IMG/VR virus record: IMGVR_UViG_3300009370_000122
Coordinates: 1-30,304 of that record
DNA from: a virus
DNA: 30,304 nucleotides
Direction: 5' to 3' (one strand)
In this document: in pieces, positions 18,721-26,420 of the stretch
Position numbering within the stretch: the stretch's first letter is position 1
Layout of the letters: each line of letters starts with the position of its first letter
The notes under the pieces: model-generated
The model's database searches: none
Told to the model about the DNA's origin: nothing
The model's input: only the letters and a program-made list of their open reading frames with translations
Program-made: the position numbers and the translations under genes

Positions 18721-20595
18721 TTAATACCCATGACCGCTATCTTCTAATATAGAAGGGCGATTTCTATCTGTATCATCAATACAATTTACTGTAATATCAG
18801 AACTGTCAATGGTAACAATAGTATTCTCTCTTGCCATTATATCATCAATTCTTGGTTTTGCTGAAAAATAAATATATTCAGAACCATCTGCAATTGTCGT
18901 AGCTCTGAGCGGACCAACAAGCATCTCCCCCGAATTATAATCAACAGACCCAATATTAGAATCAATTGGTGTCCCATAATCTGTACGCGCTTTCTCGGGA
19001 CTATTAAATCCAGTAATAGAAGTTCCCCCACCCGTCTGAACAATTTTTAAAATCCCATCCACATCAATAATCATACAATTTTTATGTCCCAAATAGGTAA
19101 ACAAGGAAGATTGAATTACGGGCTGATTTCTTGCATATGGCCTGTACAATGGATTATCAAAATGAACTCGATAGGAACCCTGAACACGCATGATGGGCTT
19201 GATGCGTTTCTTGATTGCAATTCTCATATTATTATTTAAAATACTTTCTTCGGTGTCATCAATTGCTCTTGATAATACCGAAAATCTAAAATAATTATCA
19301 AATTTATTTAAATTATCTGATGTGTATTTAAGGATTGATGCCGACACCAATGCCTTCAACTGATCGGCAGTCCTTGCCGACTTTCTCGGATCATATGCAA
19401 CAAGAATATCAGGAATAATCCAAAGATAGTCGGGATCAACAAATTTTGGTTTTACTGTCACCACATTTCGTTTTTGAAGAATATCTTGCTCCACCCGATG
19501 AGCCTCGGCCCGGGAAAGAACATATCCTGCCTTTGGCTTGATGGAGATAAAAACTCGACCATATGCCGGAGGATTATTGTCTTCTCCTCCCCACACCTTT
19601 ACTGACTCTACAATATTATAATCATTTTCTAATCTTGTCTTATAATCATTTCCGGTAACAACTCTCTTCTGAAGCGAATATTGCCTTGGGGCTTGAATCC
19701 GAATCGTGGAAGTTTCTTCGCGCTCGGAACCTCCCGATGATCGTGTATACAGAGGAGACAGGGCAACAGTAGCCGACGTTGCTCCGATGAGTGGCTCGGC
19801 CAAAACAAATGTTTTTGCACCATTTCCCTCGCTGCCCAAGACCGAAACATTATATTCCAGTTGAACCAGATCTCCGGCAGTTGGTTTATTTCCAATTACA
19901 CCATCCCCAAAATAAATTTCATATTTGTTATGATTTCCTTCTTGAATAAAATAGGCTTTGGTTGTCGATGTCATTTCGGTAAAATCATCTGCCTTGGTAT
20001 AGATGTCTCCACCAACGGCAACAGTAAGCGTGTCAAGGTCAACTTCTTCATTTGGAATTTCAAATGTTTCGTTTGTTGTCGTTCCAACCACAGTCTGTGT
20101 GGACGAAAATGCAATTCCTTCTTTAATCTTGACATTCTTTGCAACATATGTCAGAGTAGAAGAATCTAACTTGGCAACGCGAGACTCTGTTGCAAGATAG
20201 GTATATATGTTTGTTCCAATTTTAGATGTAAACTTGGCACCCTTTGGAATTAAAATACTCGACCCCGTTCCCTGAAAGGTTACATCAATTTCGACAGAAG
20301 ATCCTTTTTTTGAAGCCGGAGTATATCCAAGATGCTTGGCGAGCGAAACTACAGAAGACCGCAGGGAAGCACTATCCATGAACATTTCACTTGCGAGCAT
20401 GTTCGTATAGAATCCATTATAATGCGTATTGTATGCAAGAATATCAAGAAGAATACTCATGGCAGAACCATCAAAATCATATCCTTCAAATTCGGTCTGA
20501 CCCTTCAGATATGTTTTTAATGCCGACTTGATTGAATCAAAATCAAGTTCTGTAATCTTTAGTTTATTTGAGGTGGTAGTATAAGAGGTGGCCAT
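18721..20595 (-). CDS. gp6: Baseplate wedge subunit gp6
   Basis: A 624-residue protein of the T4 gp6 / baseplate J family. gp6 dimers form the inner ring of the baseplate that joins the wedges around the hub. T4 gp6 is about 660 residues, so length is normal. The N-terminus has LDFDSIKSALKTYLKGQ followed by FDGSAMSILLDILAYNTHYN and GFYTNMLASEMF, the most conserved segment of phage gp6 proteins, then SLAKHLGYTP. Near residues 290-330 come the GGSEREET and TGNDYKTRLENDYNIV-type segments of the baseplate J core. It starts 3 bases after the gp25 stop, so translation is likely coupled; GGAGAG lies about 12 bases upstream. Gene order 5-25-6-(7)-8 supports the call. Confidence 0.95.
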   Translation of the reverse strand: MATSYTTTSNKLKITELDFDSIKSALKTYLKGQTEFEGYDFDGSAMSILLDILAYNTHYNGFYTNMLASEMFMDSASLRSSVVSLAKHLGYTPASKKGSSVEIDVTFQGTGSSILIPKGAKFTSKIGTNIYTYLATESRVAKLDSSTLTYVAKNVKIKEGIAFSSTQTVVGTTTNETFEIPNEEVDLDTLTVAVGGDIYTKADDFTEMTSTTKAYFIQEGNHNKYEIYFGDGVIGNKPTAGDLVQLEYNVSVLGSEGNGAKTFVLAEPLIGATSATVALSPLYTRSSGGSEREETSTIRIQAPRQYSLQKRVVTGNDYKTRLENDYNIVESVKVWGGEDNNPPAYGRVFISIKPKAGYVLSRAEAHRVEQDILQKRNVVTVKPKFVDPDYLWIIPDILVAYDPRKSARTADQLKALVSASILKYTSDNLNKFDNYFRFSVLSRAIDDTEESILNNNMRIAIKKRIKPIMRVQGSYRVHFDNPLYRPYARNQPVIQSSLFTYLGHKNCMIIDVDGILKIVQTGGGTSITGFNSPEKARTDYGTPIDSNIGSVDYNSGEMLVGPLRATTIADGSEYIYFSAKPRIDDIMARENTIVTIDSSDITVNCIDDTDRNRPSILEDSGHGY

Positions 20596-20597
20596 TT

Positions 20598-20987
20598 TTA
20601 TCTATTTCTCTCCAAAAAGAATTTTGAAACTCTTTCCGTTTCTTCGTTGATGATAAAAAATCTGAGATATACTATGTATCCATTTTCTTCTTCTCTTGCT
20701 TCAACTTGGAGTTCATTCACAGTCACTCTTGGTTCAAAATTATTTAGGGTTTCTGCAATGGCACCCTTGATTCTCAATGCCGTTGCAAATGTCATCGGCT
20801 CAAACAATTGCTTCATAAGATTAGAGCCGAGTTCGGGATGAAATGCCCGCTCATAATGGTTTGTCAATATTAGATTTCTTACAGATTTGATAATTGCATC
20901 GGCATCATATTTCATGCTGAGTTCCCCTGTATTGGGGTGTGCAGTAAAATCCAAATCAAAATCTGCCCATTTTTTGGCTACTGGCAA
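20598..20987 (-). CDS. gp25: Baseplate wedge subunit gp25
   Basis: A 129-residue protein of the GPW/gp25 family (T4 gp25 is 132 residues). gp25 lies at the base of the wedge next to gp6 and gp53 and is thought to help start sheath polymerisation. Visible family features are DLDFTAHPNTGELSMKYDA at the start, VRNLILTNHYERAFHPELGS in the middle (NHYERxFxPxxGS), and LFEPMT followed by a beta strand ending with a charged tail. The start codon is TTG: a strong GGAGGA lies 7 bases before it and the next in-frame ATG is at residue 24, inside the domain. It sits between gp5 and gp6 on the same strand with gaps of 23 and 2 bases. Confidence 0.93.
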   Translation of the reverse strand: MPVAKKWADFDLDFTAHPNTGELSMKYDADAIIKSVRNLILTNHYERAFHPELGSNLMKQLFEPMTFATALRIKGAIAETLNNFEPRVTVNELQVEAREEENGYIVYLRFFIINEETERVSKFFLERNR

Positions 20988-20994
20988 TTTACAG

Positions 20995-21000
20995 TCCTCC
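20995..21000 (-). promoter_or_regulatory. Strong ribosome binding site for TTG-started gp25
   Basis: The minus strand reads GGAGGA, 7 bases before the TTG at 20985-20987. It is the strongest Shine-Dalgarno sequence among the minus-strand genes here and decides the non-ATG start of gp25. Confidence 0.6.
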
Positions 21001-21010
21001 CTTTATGTAT

Positions 21011-22312
21011 TTAGGCGTTCGCATCCACTCGTTTTCTCAAGTTGCCTCGGCCATCCACAATATCTTTGATAATTTCGTCTACGTTTGCGACCGCATCTTC
21101 GACAGAAGAATCTTTAAATGTCATAGACCCTCCGGCAGCAAGATATATATCTTTTTCTGCGGCAACATCAACATTACCGAACCCCTTTATTAGTGCATCT
21201 CCTACAGCAGTAACCTTTGCCGTGCCTCCACACGTTGCGCTCATATCTTGGCCGACGGCGGCCGTCAAATGCGTTCCAACAGAAACGTCCGCAGATTCTA
21301 CCACCATAATGTCGGCTGTCTTTTCAGTCCTTACTCGAATATCCTTTTCGCAATAAATATCGGCTTCGCCTACAATATGAACTGCACAGGAACCTTCAAC
21401 CTTTACGGCATCGTCGCCAATCGTGACCGAGAAATTATCTCCGACCACCTTTGTAACTTTTGTTCCGTCTGGATGAATTTCATAGAACGTTCCGGTACGA
21501 TGGGTTTCTTTAAGGCGCTCTGCTCCAGGGGTATCATCGACTTCGCGAAGATGCCCGCTGTCTGATTCTTCTACAGTATTAAACGGATACTGTGCGCCAA
21601 ATTTTGTCTTCGGTTCCACAACCGTATCGGCAGTTATATTATCACTTAATCTCTTGACCTTTGTGACAAGGGTTTGTGCGCCGCCATGTGCATGTGCAGC
21701 AGGAATCGTTCCTTCTATAATTCCTCTGGCCAGTCTTGGAGTATTAATTTCATTTGGTTTTAATGGATAATAATCCGTGACATCTTCTTGGTTCAACACT
21801 CCGCGCTTATCTGCATCTGGAATAACTTTAGATTTTCTTGGTTGGCCGTCTATTACTCCACCCGAACCTTCGCGATCATCAAAAAATCCATAATCCCCCA
21901 TCCTCGGAGCAGGCTTTCCTATAATAATTGGAACATCATTTCCGCCAACATCGAACGTAGGGGAAGGAGTATCTTCAATATAATTTTCCATTTTTCCTGC
22001 ATTCTCAAAACCAATATTAATTGTTCCCAACATTACGGGCTGCTGGCGATCCAGACCATCGCGAAAGAATCCAAAAACACGGGTTCCTGGCTTTAGTGCA
22101 ACAATCTTTCCATGTGTACTGTTCAGGGGCATGACAGGATACGCCCAAGGCAATTCTGCTGTTGGCGTATCCTCTTTTGCCGGAGAATTGTGACCAAGAA
22201 TCCGAACCTTGCATCGGCCAGCGCCGAGAGGATCGAGATTATCTTCGACCACGCCTTCCCACCAATGAAAATTTCCTGTCTGCCCGATTCCAAGGACATC
22301 TTGTTGTTGCAT
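21011..22312 (-). CDS. gp5: Baseplate hub spike gp5-like (OB fold, no lysozyme domain)
   Basis: A 433-residue protein. Residues 1-105 match the N-terminal OB-fold of T4 gp5 / VgrG-type spikes: HWWEGVVEDNLDPLGAGRCK, RILGHNSP, LPWAYPVMPLNS, and VFGFFRDGLDRQQPVMLGTI. The C-terminal 150 residues are short repeating beta strands (EKDIRVRTEKTADIMVVESA, VSVGTHLTAAVGQDMSATCG, KDIYLAAGGSM), as in the triple-stranded beta-helix that pierces the outer membrane. The lysozyme domain that T4 gp5 carries between these parts is absent; residues 110-270 show no such domain. This is common in T4-like phages of marine hosts. It starts 3 bases after the gp27-like stop, with AAAGGG upstream inside that gene. Confidence 0.9.
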   Translation of the reverse strand: MQQQDVLGIGQTGNFHWWEGVVEDNLDPLGAGRCKVRILGHNSPAKEDTPTAELPWAYPVMPLNSTHGKIVALKPGTRVFGFFRDGLDRQQPVMLGTINIGFENAGKMENYIEDTPSPTFDVGGNDVPIIIGKPAPRMGDYGFFDDREGSGGVIDGQPRKSKVIPDADKRGVLNQEDVTDYYPLKPNEINTPRLARGIIEGTIPAAHAHGGAQTLVTKVKRLSDNITADTVVEPKTKFGAQYPFNTVEESDSGHLREVDDTPGAERLKETHRTGTFYEIHPDGTKVTKVVGDNFSVTIGDDAVKVEGSCAVHIVGEADIYCEKDIRVRTEKTADIMVVESADVSVGTHLTAAVGQDMSATCGGTAKVTAVGDALIKGFGNVDVAAEKDIYLAAGGSMTFKDSSVEDAVANVDEIIKDIVDGRGNLRKRVDANA

Positions 22313-22315
22313 AAC

Positions 22316-23629
22316 TTAAATTACCCTTTCTGGAAGAGGAACTGGCCACGAATCTCTCGACAATTCCATTATTGTTGTATATTGCCCGTTAAATATAATA
22401 TGTTTTATTTTAGAAACCAAATATCTTCCTGAAAAATTTGTATCTATTCTTGCAGCATCTGCTCCTGTCTTTACCTCTATGGCTGGAACATTTATTTCAA
22501 TAATTTCTCCAACTCGACGTTGACTATCACCCGAAACCGAAACTTCTAATTTAATCTGATTTATTTGGTTAAGCTGAGAAACCCTTTCTAAAACTGTGTC
22601 GGCTCGCTCGTCTGTAAAATTTCGATCTGTATCAAATGATTTAAAATTAGTAGGAACAAACCGATAATGACTCGCACGCCGTTTACTCAAAATTTTACTA
22701 TTTGTAAGTAGTGTTTTGTTTCCAGAAACTTCATTAAAATTCACATGCTTATAATCATTGTATGAATCTTCATAATCAAATACATTTACAGTATGTTGGC
22801 GTTTCAATAAGTCGTTCGTAACAACAGTTGATGCATATAATCCAGATTTAATATTATTAATCATATTTGGTAACTCCAGAACACGAAACTTCCGAATTCT
22901 GGCCATTGAGGATAAATCCTTGGCAGTTGCTCCGGGTTTTGGCGTATCATAGTTATAAATCATCACAGGCTCTCGTTCGGCTGGATTTACAATATGTTCA
23001 AGTGGCATAAATTGAAAATATCCATCAAGATGTTCATAAAAAATATAACTAGATCCTTTGTACTTGGATGGTCTTGCGACTTTTGCTATCATATTTAAAG
23101 CCTCAATTGGCGATTTATTTGCAAAACTCACACTACAATCATTTTTTGTATCTGAAATTACAATTTTTTTATCGGATACTGCCAACAAAGGAGCATAAAG
23201 ATCGTTTACTATTGTTTTTATATTTACGTTTCTATATGTTTTATGAATTCTAGTCGAATCTGAAGTTATTTTTTCTCCAGAACAAAATTTTAAGGTAATT
23301 AATCTTCTGGACTCAAAAGAAGCCAAATCAATATCATATACTCGTCCTATAAAAACAATTTCCTTTTTTTGGGGAGTATTAAAATGCAAAATAACAATTT
23401 CATCACCATGAAATCTCATTTCATTGTATATATTAACTGCATCAAGAATTTTTATTTCTCCAGAAATAATTTGAGGATCATCTCCAGTTAATCCCATACT
23501 TTCTGTCAAAATTATTGTATTCCAGGCTTTGGGTCCAAACTCCGTCAAGTGTTTTCCATTTGTTGAAATGACATTACATTGCGAAACGATAACATCGCCC
23601 GCTCCTTGATATTTTGGGTCATCCAACAT
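22316..23629 (-). CDS. gp27: Baseplate hub protein, gp27-like
   Basis: A 437-residue protein (T4 gp27 is 391). Its role would be the hub ring that anchors the gp5 spike and joins it to the tail tube. Features seen are an N-terminal barrel-like part (EFGPKAWNTIILTESMGLTG followed by the DAVNIYNEMRFHGDE segment and KEIVFIGRVYDIDLASFESR), and a middle part (SPIEALNMIAKVARPSKYKG followed by YIFYEHLDGYFQFMPLE) that matches the pattern 'fragment/GYHFRSL' of phage hub proteins of the gp27/gpD type. The final part (RVGEIIEINVPAIE, FSGRYLVSKIKHII) is also typical of such hubs. It is directly upstream of the gp5-like gene, 3 bases apart, which fits a 27-5 pair. Sequence divergence from T4 is large, so the name rests on pattern and position. 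Confidence 0.82.
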   Translation of the reverse strand: MLDDPKYQGAGDVIVSQCNVISTNGKHLTEFGPKAWNTIILTESMGLTGDDPQIISGEIKILDAVNIYNEMRFHGDEIVILHFNTPQKKEIVFIGRVYDIDLASFESRRLITLKFCSGEKITSDSTRIHKTYRNVNIKTIVNDLYAPLLAVSDKKIVISDTKNDCSVSFANKSPIEALNMIAKVARPSKYKGSSYIFYEHLDGYFQFMPLEHIVNPAEREPVMIYNYDTPKPGATAKDLSSMARIRKFRVLELPNMINNIKSGLYASTVVTNDLLKRQHTVNVFDYEDSYNDYKHVNFNEVSGNKTLLTNSKILSKRRASHYRFVPTNFKSFDTDRNFTDERADTVLERVSQLNQINQIKLEVSVSGDSQRRVGEIIEINVPAIEVKTGADAARIDTNFSGRYLVSKIKHIIFNGQYTTIMELSRDSWPVPLPERVI

Positions 23630-23632
23630 TCG

Positions 23633-24280
23633 CTATCTCTTCTTCACAACCAGGCTTTCAAATTCACTCACAAATTCTGGAAGCAGGTTTCGTCTAAGGA
23701 AAATTATTTTTCTTTTATCTTCATTGTCTTGTAATTCTTTGTCATAGGCAGAAACATTTTTGTTGGTATCAATTGCTGCCCACGACCTTTCTGCTTGAAG
23801 GACTCCGTTTATTGTTGGCGCATATGTATATGTAAAGTCATCCCCATTATGAATAATCTGGCCCGCCGGAAGAATAACATCTCCCACCGTATAATTATCG
23901 TCAGTCGCCGGGGCGAGTATTTCTTTTGTTTCATAATGAGAATGCTGCGCCCGTGCAACCTCGGCACTTCCATATTTTTCTATGATATACTTGTCAAAAG
24001 TATTCATGTCCAGAGGCCAACACCATTGAGGGTCGCGAATTTCATTCATCAAAAGAATTACCCAATGATACCGAACGTCGCCATAATACTTGTATGCCAA
24101 ATGCTCCGGGCGCTCTTTGTCTCTTACCTGATAATTGTAATATATTGTTTTGTCAGTTCTGGCTCCGAGGGTTGCTCGAACCCGTTTGAATATATCCGTG
24201 ACCACCCTGTACTGGCCTGAGCCATCAAAGGTATCATAAGGAACTGTCGGAAAGTATTTAAAATATTTACCATCTGCCAT
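23633..24280 (-). CDS. gp53: Baseplate wedge subunit gp53
   Basis: A 215-residue protein (T4 gp53 is 196). gp53 completes the inner wedge with gp6 and gp25. The N-terminus KYFKYFPTVPYDTF is the family signature (a short sequence of the form 'YF..FP.V.YD'), followed by DIFKRVRATLGARTDKTIYY, and PEHLAYKYYGDVRYHWVILL, which matches the 'P..lAyklYGd..lyWvil' core. The LMNEIRDPQWCWPLDMNTFD segment follows. The C-terminus has a beta-rich insert and the helical end NLLPEFVSEFESLV. It lies between the gp48-like and gp27-like genes with gaps of 5 and 3 bases, so it is part of one tightly packed operon. Confidence 0.93.
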   Translation of the reverse strand: MADGKYFKYFPTVPYDTFDGSGQYRVVTDIFKRVRATLGARTDKTIYYNYQVRDKERPEHLAYKYYGDVRYHWVILLMNEIRDPQWCWPLDMNTFDKYIIEKYGSAEVARAQHSHYETKEILAPATDDNYTVGDVILPAGQIIHNGDDFTYTYAPTINGVLQAERSWAAIDTNKNVSAYDKELQDNEDKRKIIFLRRNLLPEFVSEFESLVVKKR

Positions 24281-24285
24281 CTATA

Positions 24286-25893
24286 TTAGAATCCTTGTTC
24301 AAAATCTTCTCTTGTGAGTAGTGACATTTCGGCAAAGGTCAAAGATATGTCAGTCTGAATTGGATAACCATCATAGAAGGTGTGATTATCCCCAATTCCG
24401 CTATAGTTGACATTAATATTGACCAGGGCACAATCTTTAATTCTATGAGTATTTTCAAGATTCCAATATTCAATTTGGAATACATGAGGATATGTCCAAT
24501 AACGAGTCATTCCTGCATTTTCACCGGGGGCTGCATGAGTCTTAAACATTCGCACAATACTCGCAATATTAGCAGCCTCTGTTGCATTTTTTGGAGCCAT
24601 TTTAAAATCAAAAGTAAATGTTCGATTATTGACCCCATCAAAGAATAAATCAAAATGTGGATTTACAGAAAGGCCTCGCTCTCCCCCTCCGCCAGATTCT
24701 AATTTTAGTTTATGTTTTACAATCGCATCATTCTGAAGCGCCGCGCCGAGGCCTCTTCCCAAAAATTCTGCGGTGAATCCCGACTTATTGGCTCCAGCGT
24801 TATCTGCGGCTGCCTGGAGAGCATCATACCCAGAACTTACTGCATCGCGAATCGCCTCAGAATTTTTATTCAACACGGCAGAACCCAATTTACTAAGAGC
24901 AGTATCAATTCCCTTTGTATCAATTGCACCATAAATTCCAAGATTTCCACCGCTCCAATTTGCCTGATATGTTTCTGAAATGCCAAAAGGAATATATAGA
25001 ATAATATCACCTACAGTTGACCGAGTTCCTTCTGTCACCGGAGAAGTCTCTTCTGATTCGCCTTCGGCGGCGGGCATTGCTGCATCTGCCTCGGGCGGTT
25101 CTTCATCTCGTATGGCATCTGCAAGTTTCCCAGGAAGAGCCGAAATTTCACCCCAGGTATCAGAGACTGCACCAGAAATGTCATCCCATGCATTTTCTAA
25201 CATACTAAAGTCAGGCGTCGGCAACTCAATTTTATCAAGATCAGGAATCAAATCTTTCAGGGCATCAAGATTTAATTTTGCACCAATATCATCTAGGGAT
25301 GGTAGGTCAGGAATATCAGGAATTTCCCCAGAAAGCAAATCCCCGGCAACATCCAAGGCACCCGCAGTAAGATCCTGAACCACATCCAAGGCGCCACCCA
25401 CAAGATCATCAACTGCTCCTACGACAGGCCCGAGTGCAGTCTCTACAACACTCTCTATGCCAGTTTCCAGACTTCCTGCAATGCCACCAACGGCACTATC
25501 AAGTGCGCCACCGACGTTGCCGATAATGTCTTCTGCACCAGAAACCAGAGAGCCGACTGCACTCGAAACTCCTAGCTTGTCGGCAGCATTTCCCACAACC
25601 CCACCCAGCAAAGCTCCTCCAATTCCGCCACCAACTGCGGCTCCGGCAAGACCCCCAAGAAGAGTTCCTTCGGCACTCGTTTCTGCCTCTGTTGAGCTTT
25701 TTTCTCCGGCAGTCTCTATTTTTCCACCGTCAATATCAACAATACTAAACCGAATAAAATGCCTCTGGCCGACGCCTTCGACATCAGAAGGAAAACTAAG
25801 TCCCGTAGAAGAATGTTTGTCTCCAAACAATGAAGCAAGAGGCCCGCTTCCGCCGCCCAATAGCTGAGAGCCCATGTCTGAAAACATTCCCAT
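24286..25893 (-). CDS. gp48: Baseplate tail tube cap, gp48-like, with Gly-rich insert
   Basis: A 535-residue protein; T4 gp48 is 364. The C-terminal 200 residues carry the family pattern seen in gp48 of T4-like phages: FTFDFKMAPKNATEAANIAS, a FKTHAAPG turn, YWTYPHVFQIEYWN, a KDCALVNINVNYSG strand, and DGYPIQTDISLTFAEMSLLT before the end. gp48 sits on top of the hub and starts the tail tube together with gp54. Residues 75-215 are an unusual low-complexity segment made of repeated GG, GA, GAVDDL and VGGALD units, partly like a glycine zipper, followed by an acidic, Pro-rich stretch. AAAGGAAA precedes the ATG. It is the first gene of the minus-strand block, behind a candidate late promoter in the divergent region. 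Confidence 0.8.
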   Translation of the reverse strand: MGMFSDMGSQLLGGGSGPLASLFGDKHSSTGLSFPSDVEGVGQRHFIRFSIVDIDGGKIETAGEKSSTEAETSAEGTLLGGLAGAAVGGGIGGALLGGVVGNAADKLGVSSAVGSLVSGAEDIIGNVGGALDSAVGGIAGSLETGIESVVETALGPVVGAVDDLVGGALDVVQDLTAGALDVAGDLLSGEIPDIPDLPSLDDIGAKLNLDALKDLIPDLDKIELPTPDFSMLENAWDDISGAVSDTWGEISALPGKLADAIRDEEPPEADAAMPAAEGESEETSPVTEGTRSTVGDIILYIPFGISETYQANWSGGNLGIYGAIDTKGIDTALSKLGSAVLNKNSEAIRDAVSSGYDALQAAADNAGANKSGFTAEFLGRGLGAALQNDAIVKHKLKLESGGGGERGLSVNPHFDLFFDGVNNRTFTFDFKMAPKNATEAANIASIVRMFKTHAAPGENAGMTRYWTYPHVFQIEYWNLENTHRIKDCALVNINVNYSGIGDNHTFYDGYPIQTDISLTFAEMSLLTREDFEQGF

Positions 25894-25907
25894 ATAACCG
25901 TTTCCTT

Positions 25908-25915
25908 TATAAATT
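25908..25915 (+). promoter_or_regulatory. Candidate plus-strand late promoter (TATAAATT)
   Basis: TATAAATT differs by one base from TATAAATA and lies 42 bases before the gp4 start in the divergent gap. The region 25908-25928 is almost pure A/T, so one match has little statistical weight. It is the best candidate for transcription of the rightward genes. Confidence 0.3.
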
Positions 25916-25929
25916 AAATATAAAATACA

Positions 25930-25940
25930 TATTTATTTAG
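25930..25940 (-). promoter_or_regulatory. Candidate late promoter for the gp48-gp53-27-5 operon
   Basis: The minus strand reads CTAAATAAATA, preceded by GC, 36 bases before the gp48 ATG. The same 10-mer CGCCTAAATA occurs upstream of gp25 (around 21007-21016), and a CTAAATA box lies before the DUF4815 gene. Together with the exact TATAAATA before gp8 this suggests a shared late promoter motif. Confidence 0.45.
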
Positions 25941-25957
25941 GCGACATATATAAGTAT

Positions 25958-26416
25958 ATGGCATACAAAGGAAAGTGGAAACCAAAGAATCTTGAAAAAT
26001 ATGAAGGGAATCCCTTCAAAATCACCTATCGTTCCCTATGGGAAAGACAGGCATTCAAATGGTGTGACGAAAATCCAGAAATACGTTCATGGAGCAGCGA
26101 AGAAATCATTGTTCCTTATATTTCAAAAACTGACGGAAAGCGCCATAAGTATTTTCCCGATCTAAAGATTACATATGCAAATGGAAAAACCTCTCTCATA
26201 GAAATAAAACCCAAGAGACAAACAAAACCGCCCAAAGTCAAATCCAGAAAAAGCCCAAAATATATAAAAGAAGTCTATGCCTACGGAATGAATACATCAA
26301 AATGGGAATATGCCAAAGAATATGCAAAGGACCGAGGATGGAATTTTGAAATCTGGACTGAAGATGAATTAAAAAAACGAGGAATACGCATAATTAAACA
26401 ATCAAAACATAAATAA
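25958..26416 (+). CDS. gp4: Head completion protein gp4 (TnsA/PD-(D/E)XK nuclease-like)
   Basis: A 152-residue protein similar to T4 gp4 (about 150 residues), which is needed to finish DNA-filled heads before tails attach. The nuclease-like core is visible: YRSLWERQAFKW with Glu29, then HKYFPDLKI with Pro67-Asp68, then LIEIKPKRQ with Glu82-Ile-Lys84. This is the E...PD...ExK arrangement of TnsA-like endonucleases. The C-terminal half is basic (KPPKVKSRKS), consistent with binding DNA, and ends KQSKHK. Whether gp4 proteins cut DNA is not established; the acidic residues are kept here. There is no good Shine-Dalgarno sequence; AGGCGA is 15 or more bases upstream. It is the first gene of the plus-strand block and ends 4 bases before the next gene. 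Confidence 0.88.
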   Translation: MAYKGKWKPKNLEKYEGNPFKITYRSLWERQAFKWCDENPEIRSWSSEEIIVPYISKTDGKRHKYFPDLKITYANGKTSLIEIKPKRQTKPPKVKSRKSPKYIKEVYAYGMNTSKWEYAKEYAKDRGWNFEIWTEDELKKRGIRIIKQSKHK

Positions 26417-26420
26417 ATAT

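Noticed and set aside
22316-24280. Programmed frameshifts at the 3-base and 5-base gene junctions of the hub operon
   Set aside because: Each downstream gene has its own ATG right after the stop and no slippery heptamer with hairpin was seen; simple translational coupling explains the layout.
24980-25867. Plus-strand open frames (132 and 136 codons) opposite the gp48-like Gly-rich insert
   Set aside because: Pro/Ser/Ala-rich translations are mirror images of the Gly/Ala repeats on the coding strand; no family pattern and no start signal.
25894-25957. Terminator or RNA gene in the largest intergenic gap
   Set aside because: No stable hairpin with a T-run is seen; the 64 bases are A/T-rich and fit divergent promoters.
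26409-26420. CATAAATAAATA box directly before the 26421 start
   Set aside because: It touches the start codon, so a promoter here would begin transcription inside the gene; more likely a chance match in AT-rich sequence around the TAA stop.
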